Shown here: piece after piece, positions 58,055 to 64,000 of the stretch
Layout of the letters: every line of letters begins with the position of its first letter
Position numbering within the stretch: the stretch's first letter is position 1
Source: Cycas panzhihuaensis
Taxonomy: Eukaryota; Cycadophyta
DNA: 64,000 nt
Direction: 5' to 3'
NCBI GenBank assembly: GCA_023213395.1
Contig: CM041465.1
Location: 123,139,741-123,203,740, forward strand
Position numbers and translations under genes: made by a program
The notes under the pieces: model-generated
Database searches by the model: none
What the model was told of the DNA's origin: nothing
Seen by the model: only the letters and a program-made list of their open reading frames with translations

Positions 58055-59637
58055 GTAACATCTTTTACTTGGTCTTCTTAGAGGACTGATTTCATTGTAT
58101 TCATAATAATATCTGATTTAGTTGAAATAAGATATGATTTTATTGTGATAATGTCTCGTTCTGCAATGATTTCATTTTCCAAAAACCTGATTGCAGGAAT
58201 CGTGATATGATATTCCAAATTAATTTTGTTAGGTTATTTCTGCCCGATAAGCTCCGCGTGGGTTCCGATTTGGGGCACCGGGCTTCGTGTATGGTATTGC
58301 ACGTTATAAATGTCGTGGATAAGTTTAGATTTCGTGGATGAATATTCTGCTTTGCCCTTTGATGTCTGATGAATGGCCTTGTGCGAAATTAGCTTTCTGT
58401 CATGTACTAGATTAAGGTTGTTGGAAATCTTCGTCCATGTGTATGCGTGGATTGGAATTGTTGCCAGAGTAGGAGAATGCTGTCGCGGCAATTTATTAGA
58501 TTTTCCATAGCCTCTTCTCTCTTTGCAACTAGATTCTTGCTATGGTCCTTAGTGTTCCAAATTTTATTTTCTCTTCCATCTAGATAGGGGATGCTATCAT
58601 ATATTTTTTGGGATTTTAAGCTTTTCCATTTGGACACTATTATATTTATAAGTTGCCTTTTACACTCGCATTTTAGAGGAACTTGTGAAACATGTTTGGC
58701 ATTTTTTTAGTAGTATAATTTTGATGTTGCAAATCTTGTGCAATTATAGTGGAAAGGCATTATAAACTTGATACTTCTTCCATCTTGCGTGGTTTGATCA
58801 TCCTATACCTTTTAAGTTAGTTAACCTTTAAGCCAACCTTTAATGGTGAGTTGTTTATGTTGAAATCAACAAGTGCGTATTGTATATATGTGCATTCGTG
58901 TGTGTGTGTATATATATGTATGTATGTATGTATGTCTCTCTCTCTCTCTCTCTATATATATATGTGTGTGTGTGTGCGCGCGCGTGCGTGCGCGCAAAAT
59001 ATGCTTAAGGTTTCCTTTGAGTTTTCTTATATTCTTTTCTATTGGAAATTGGTATCTTTATTAGAAAGAATTACTTACATGCAATGTAAGAAGGGGGAAA
59101 GTTATATAAGGTCCATTCCCTAATGTGTTCACTCTTGCTTAAAACATACCACATGGGTAAACCTAGGTTCATAGCTTATGTTGAGCTTCTCAAAATGGAT
59201 GGATTGAACATGCATTGTAGTGACAACCACACCTTACATGGGCTGGTGAGGCCAATAGAAGTTATAGTACTATGAACAAGGCTAACCAAGCTAACGATTG
59301 CTCGTAAAGAAGACCATATGCCTAGGGTTATTAGAACCATATGTCTATAATTACTGTAGGTGGTATAATAGAACATTAGAGGGTCATATGTGTGTGGATA
59401 GATAGATTGTACGTACCCCAAATGATAATAGCACAATTGTATGCATATAATGTAAACTGATTGTGTAGTTGGGAAACATTCTTTAGGTGTTAAGTTGTGC
59501 ATGTCGAGGAGAAAACTTAATGCACATTAAATGTTTTTTTTTTTCATGAATTGATTCCTAATCGCAAAACACTAATTTTTGAATAAAGTTAGGATAATTA
59601 ATGCTACAATTTTTTATAATTTATTTATGGTTGAATT
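58055..59637 (+). other. Putative intron 1 of the V-ATPase E gene
   Basis: Starts at the GT donor. No coding signal. It contains a compound microsatellite (58898-58995) and is interrupted at 59638 by the young LTR element. No acceptor with EFNIEKLQ-like coding follows, so the intron call depends on an exon outside the window. Confidence 0.5.
58898..58995. repeat. Compound microsatellite with a Z-DNA-prone GT/GC end
   Basis: In order: (GT)n, (TA)n, (TGTA)n, (TC)n of about ten units, (TA)n, then GTGTGTGTGTGCGCGCGCG-type alternation ending CGTGCGTGCGCGC. The last ~42 bases are strictly alternating with many CG/GC steps, the composition best able to form Z-DNA. Confidence 0.95.
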
Positions 59638-60000
59638 TGTTGCAATAATGTACATTCCCATTTACATGTCCATTTAAGTTCATTTCATGTCATTAGAATA
59701 ATTCCTCACATGGAATATTCTATATAAGAATATTCTAGTGAGAGAAGATTCCTAGTCAAAGGTTCTAGAAGTCAAAGATGCTCAACTATTAATGAGTTAG
59801 TTTGAGCACACCAAAAATCATGGGAGTTGTTGAACCACCTCCTATGTTTAGACTTAGTGTAAAGTTATAAATATGTTTGTACCATGCATATTTTCTTAAT
59901 GAGATTTGGAGAGTTGTGAGTCATTGTCGTATTGTCATTTCTTGTGTATGTCACATGTGCTTTATGACATGTCTCCAGCTCATATCCTCTCATTCCAACA
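59638..60000 (+). repeat. 5' LTR of element C
   Basis: 363 bp from TGTTGCAATAATG to CATTCCAACA. Contains the short imperfect palindrome GGAATATTCTATATAAGAATATTC near 59715-59740, which includes a TATATAA box and is therefore the likely promoter. Confidence 0.95.
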
Positions 60001-60014
60001 TGGTATTAGAGCCA
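60001..60014 (+). promoter_or_regulatory. Primer binding site of element C
   Basis: TGGTATTAGAGCCA, starting immediately after the LTR. One T replaces C in the usual TGGTATCAGAGC; that change is a common variant of the initiator-Met site. Confidence 0.88.
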
Positions 60015-60984
60015 GGTTCTGTCATATGTTTATAAGATTTCTGCCATGTTAGTACTAAGTTTGTCTTAAGATGGTCGCCCTGTGTTTCTAACAGGTATCT
60101 TTGGAATATAGTGCACTCTGAAATGTTGTATGCTTTGTATAGAAAGCACTCTCTCTTAACAGTCTTTGTATAAGTTCTGTGAGAGCCTGCATATACAACA
60201 AGGAAAATCCCAGTTGAGAATGGAGACACAAAACTGCAATTAGCAGTGAACTGCCCACTCAAGTTAACAAAGACGTGTTGCCCGTGCTTTGTCTGCCATT
60301 CACTTCTGTTGTTTGTAAAGATGCCCTTCTGTCAAGATTTGGAGTTGTAGCCAGCAGTTGGCTCTGAAGACGTTAGTCGGACGTTCTTTGCCTATCAGCT
60401 GCTTTTGTTCGCCACTCTGGTGCCGTAGACGTCACCTACTTACCTTGCTTCGTGAGCCACCTCGCCATCTGTGCTCTGTTCCGCTTAGCTGTAACTCAGC
60501 CGCCATGGAGCCGCCACAGTCGCCTGCCGTTGAGACTGGAGTCAGTGCAGCTGTCGAGATGGAGACGCCCGCACGGAGACCTGACGGACAGTAGCTGGAG
60601 GATAGACGGTCAGAACCGCCACACGGAAAGCCCACGTCACGGCACAGCCGTCGTCGGAAAACCTCGCTACTCACTGGCCGAAAACCGCTACTACGCCGAA
60701 AAACCTGTCGCCGTCGCCGATAGTCACCGGAGGAAAATCGAGAGATAAATTATCTCTTAGCTAATATTTATAACATTATGTTATGAATATTGGTATATTC
60801 TTCATAATATACCTTTTTTAATAATTGTTCTATTCTATTGTGACACTTAAAGAAATGTTTTTTCAAAGAATATTATTTTATCAATTGAACTTTACACTTA
60901 AGAAGGACATTGAGCATGATATGTTGTCCTTATTTAAGTGTATTTTATGGCAGCTGTATTTTATCTTGGTGACAAAAGGTACTT
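60015..60984 (+). other. Leader of element C with GC-rich segment
   Basis: 60270-60750 is much GC-richer than the surroundings, with CCGCC, GTCGCCG and similar words. Overlapping open frames of 78-98 codons on both strands arise from composition; none resembles a known protein or has a family motif. It ends in AGAGATAAATTATCTCT, a near-palindrome, at about 60740. Confidence 0.6.
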
Positions 60985-61480
60985 TAAGAAGATTATTAAG
61001 ATGTACATTGTCTTCTTTTAAAAGTATCTTTTGGACAGCGTAATAGGTATCTTAAGAGGATTTTTTCTTCGTAATACATCCTCTTTATAAGGTACAATTT
61101 GGTGGCATAAAGATGCTTTAAGAGGATTATTAATGTGGTTCATCCTGTTCTTATAAAAGCATCTTTTGGTGACATAAAAGAGCACTTTGAGCTACACAAA
61201 AAAGGGCATGACATCTTAAGAAGACTTTAAGCTTTCAAGCTTAATATTTGTCTTCTCTTAAAGGCATTTTATTGGCTTCATTAAAGAGTACTTCAATAAG
61301 TATTTTCTCTTGTATTTTAATCCTCTTTTTAGAGCACTTTAAGAGGATTCTTCAATGTACTTGGAGAGAATTTTGTAAGGGGAGTTTTAATGTACTTAGT
61401 CCTCCTTTGAGAACATTTTAAGAAGACTTTCTATTGTACTTCATCGTCTTTTGTTGATGTATTTAAAAGGTGTTTTAAAC
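60985..61480 (+). repeat. Degenerate ~70-80 bp tandem repeats in element C
   Basis: Successive units share TTTAAGAGGATTATTAA or TTTAAGAAGA, then a TGTACATTGTCTTCTTTTAA / TTCATCCTGTTCTTATAA half, then AGCATCTTTTGGTGACA. Clear unit starts fall near 60985, 61045, 61110, 61225, 61335 and 61390. Copies are strongly diverged from each other although the LTRs are nearly identical, so the array is older than this insertion. Confidence 0.65.
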
Positions 61481-62340
61481 CTTTATTTGTACTCTTATTA
61501 AGTGTAATTCACCTTGCGGTCACTGAGTGATGCGGCACTCATACTTGCGGTGATTTAAAAATACTTTTTCTCCTTACTTTTCTTACAGACTTCACAACAT
61601 GTCTGTTAATTCTTGGCTATAATTTTCCAGATTCACTAAGGCAAAATGTAAGTCTTATGTAATGTAACACTTTCAGTCATACAAAGACCTATGGGAGTTG
61701 TTGAAGGAGAAGACAGGAAGCCTAATCAGACCCAACTAAAGGCAACATGGTGCGGCACAATATATCAAAACATGGTGTCATATGACATGACACGACATGA
61801 CTTGGCAGAATTGGAACCTGGAACACTAGCATTCATCAATTTGCTAGTGGTTGATGAGTAGATTGCTCATCATTATTTGCTTGCATATGATGCAAAATGA
61901 CTCTTAATGATTTAGAGTCTTGATACTTGCTCACTCTTGAAATATGTCTAGTCTCTTCATGTGCAGAAATTGAAAGAGACAAGTGACTTATGTTGTTGAA
62001 TTATAGAGTAACAACCTGCATAATACTTATCATACCCTTGTCTACCACAAACTCTTTCATTTGTGAGTTGGGTAGCTTACTATTGCAGTTTATTATGTAA
62101 TGGTGACGATAGTTGCAGTGTTGAGGTGTTAATGAAAAACACCTAACAATTCTATGAAGCAATAATATCTTGGAAAATGACAATAGTGCAAAAAAATCAA
62201 GCACAATATTGTATACCAAGATTATGACATTTGGAGAAGCAGGTCAATGAGCGTGATGTTCACGCATTGATGATCACAACTTGCATGTACTGCATGAGGA
62301 TGATAAAATCCTCTTTGGGAGCTTTGTAATGGCAACTGCA

Positions 62341-62650
62341 GAGTCAATTCAATGACAGGATGTGGATGACATTGAGTTCTGGTTGATCATAATCAACGAC
62401 AGGATGTGCATTGGACCACTTAAGTTTTGGTTGAGTGAATTCAACGACAGGATGTGGATGACCACTTAAGTTCTGGTTGAATCAATTCAACGACAGGATG
62501 TGGATGACACTTAGTTCTGGTTGATCCAAATCAACGACAGGATGTGCATAGACCACTGGATTCTAGTTGATCTCTTGTAGCAGTTGAAGGCCAAATCAAC
62601 GACAGGATGTGCATAGCAGCTAATTCTAGTTGATCACTTGATGTGGATAG
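62341..62650 (+). repeat. ~46 bp tandem hairpin array in element C
   Basis: GACAGGATGTG occurs six times, at 62354, 62398, 62446, 62492, 62536 and 62601, spaced 44, 48, 46, 44 and 65 bases. Between copies lie TTCTGGTTGAT and ATCAACGA, so each junction can fold as GTTGAT...ATCAAC. The result is a row of small stem-loops joined by a constant GACAGGATGTG linker. Some junctions keep pairing with compensating forms, such as GGTTGAATC with ATTCAACG. Confidence 0.88.
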
Positions 62651-62963
62651 CTTATTCCACCAAGATGGTATGCAAAGCAAAGATCCGCAAGATTGAAAGC
62701 CATTTTTGGCTTAATTGACTTCTTTGACTTCTTCAGTTGTTGTACTACAACAAAATGCCTTCCAACTATCGAAGAATTGGGATTCTATGACAGAGTCAAG
62801 CTTGTGGAAGATCACCATCATTCTATTCGACAGCATATGGAGCACGGCATAGTTAAGTTGATGTATTGTCCCTCAAGTTGTATTCTCACTTAGACTTTAA
62901 GTCGTGAGAAATTTTTGAGGGACTTAGGACACTGATGTTTATGTAAAAAAATGAACTTAACAT

Positions 62964-62973
62964 TATGGGGGGG
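62964..62973 (+). promoter_or_regulatory. Polypurine tract of element C
   Basis: TATGGGGGGG directly before TGTTGG of the 3' LTR, a G-rich plus-strand primer. Confidence 0.85.
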
Positions 62974-63333
62974 TGTTGGAATAATGTACATTCCCATTTA
63001 CATGTCCATTTAAGTTCATTTCATGTCATTAGAATAATTCCTCACATGGAATATTCTATATAAGAATATTCTAGTGAGAGAAGATTCCTAGTCAAAGGTT
63101 CTAGAAGTCAAAGATGCTAAACTATTAATGAGTTAGTTTCACACCAAAAATCATGGGAGTTGTTGAACCACCTCCTATGTTTAGACTTAGTGTAAAGTTA
63201 TAAATATGTTTGTACCATGCATATTTTCTTAATGAGATTTGGAGAGTTGTGAGTCATTGTCGTATTGTCGTTTCTTGTGTATGTCACATGTGCTTTATGA
63301 CATGTCTCCAGCTCATATCCTCTCATTCCAACA
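62974..63333 (+). repeat. 3' LTR of element C
   Basis: 360 bp, almost identical to 59638-60000. It lacks three bases (AGTTTCACACC against AGTTTGAGCACACC) and is followed by the GAATT duplication. Confidence 0.95.
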
Positions 63334-64000
63334 GAATTCCTATGAAAAAAACAACTACAATATTTTATTTATTTATTTGTGCACATTGACATTATGTTTT
63401 GTGGCTGGATGTTATGCATTATTGGGGTTTAGGATGGACTCTAATGAGATAGCTAAGAGAAATGAGTAATTAGCCGAAGCCTTAGAAGACTGGACAAAAG
63501 AAATGTTTGGGCAAGAACTAAATAAGATGAAAGATAATGGGGAAACTCCATAAAACCGAACCTTATGTAACACTAAAGAAGTGAGTGAATTTTATTCTTC
63601 TTGTAGTTCTAATTTAGAACTTCATAAGACAATAGAAACAAGGGAGAATGGAATCTATTGCAAAACACCAAATGACTGAAATCCATGAGCGCCCTAGAAT
63701 TTCATGGTAAAGAAACAAGGGTCGAGTTCAAATATTGGATGAGAATATAGAAAACTATGTCTTTGCATTTGACACATGAGCTTGAAAAATAAGATTACAC
63801 TAGTGCATTTTGCTTTGAAAGGAGCCATATAAATTTAGTGGAACTTGTAATGATAGAAGTAGAAGAAATCTTAAGGGAGCCAGTTCAAACATAAGAATAA
63901 ATGAATGATCATTTAACTTATAGGTTTGCACGTTCAAATAAGCATGAAGATGCCCAAACCAAGTATGTACCATAAGGCATGTAGGGACAATGATAAATTG
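63334..64000 (+). other. Right flank; possible decayed gag fragment
   Basis: After the GAATT duplication the pre-insertion DNA resumes. From about 63690 one frame reads 'LEFHGKETRVEFKYWMRI' and continues with several stops. The FHGK...YW pattern recalls a retrotransposon gag start, but the match is short. No V-ATPase coding sequence is present. Confidence 0.3.

Larger units (their letters stand above)
59638..63333 (+). mobile_element. Young non-autonomous LTR element C (3.7 kb)
   Basis: LTRs 59638-60000 (363 bp) and 62974-63333 (360 bp) differ by three substitutions and one 3-base indel. A perfect 5 bp target duplication GAATT flanks them (59633-59637 and 63334-63338). LTR ends are TGTTG...CAACA. 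A Met-type primer site follows the left LTR and a G-rich polypurine tract precedes the right. The 2.97 kb interior has no gag or pol. It holds a GC-rich leader, a degenerate ~80 bp repeat array and a ~46 bp hairpin array. This is the structure of a LARD-type element mobilised by an autonomous partner. Confidence 0.95.

Noticed and set aside
60358-60748. Open frames of 78-98 codons in the GC-rich leader of element C, on both strands
   Set aside because: Overlapping frames on opposite strands in a GC-rich, stop-poor segment, with no family motif. The element otherwise lacks coding sequence.
62341-62650. CRISPR-like pattern of regular repeats and spacers in element C
   Set aside because: The units are diverged tandem hairpins inside a plant LTR element, the spacers are themselves similar, and no cas genes exist.

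Overview
This is a plant nuclear window dominated by decayed retrotransposons. It holds one trace of an ordinary host gene, one decayed PPR pseudogene and one very large simple-sequence array. The plant assignment rests on four things: LTR elements primed by initiator-Met tRNA (TGGTATCAGAGC-type sites), a plant L1-type LINE whose ORF1 looks like DUF4283 plus a CCHC knuckle, a PLS-DYW pentatricopeptide (PPR) pseudogene, and an exon coding the N-terminus of V-ATPase subunit E. Low gene density, AT-richness and deep element nesting suggest a large-genome plant such as a gymnosperm. Nothing visible fixes the genus.

Layout. 1-2.6 kb is AT-rich with nothing recognised. 2.6-20.6 kb is a nested stack. 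A Ty3/gypsy relic (gag 2.63-3.94, protease-RT 12.68-13.88, rest of RT 20.33-20.64) is split twice. The first split is copia-type element A (3.94-12.68), which itself carries copia-type element B (6.50-12.14). The second is a minus-strand LINE (13.88-20.33). A and B have LTRs, primer sites, polypurine tracts and a gag, but no visible pol. 20.66-28.06 kb is bounded by two directly repeated copies of a ~380 bp sequence and contains the PPR-DYW pseudogene. 28.06-33.8 kb holds a second Ty3/gypsy-type segment: an integrase with intact D,D35E spacing, an antisense plant-mobile-domain (PMD) reading frame, a possible LTR-like stretch and an isolated RNase H.

33.86-53.34 kb is a 19.5 kb array of almost strictly alternating pyrimidine-purine sequence (TA, CA, TG, rarely CG). 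It has a CA-rich core, GT-rich blocks and a few short non-repetitive islands. All three stop codons need a purine-purine step, so the array is almost stop-free in six frames. The very long Tyr-Ile-Tyr-Ile reading frames there are artefacts and are not annotated as genes.

53.8-55.9 kb is another gypsy relic (gag and protease only, then a possible polypurine tract and LTR). 57.96-58.05 kb is the V-ATPase E exon, ending at a clean GT splice donor but lacking its ATG. 59.64-63.33 kb is a young LTR element with no coding capacity. Its LTRs differ by three substitutions and one 3-base indel, it has a perfect GAATT target duplication, and it carries a tandem array of hairpin-forming units. It sits in what would be intron 1 of the V-ATPase gene, or beside a relic exon. 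No intact protein-coding gene is complete in the window.
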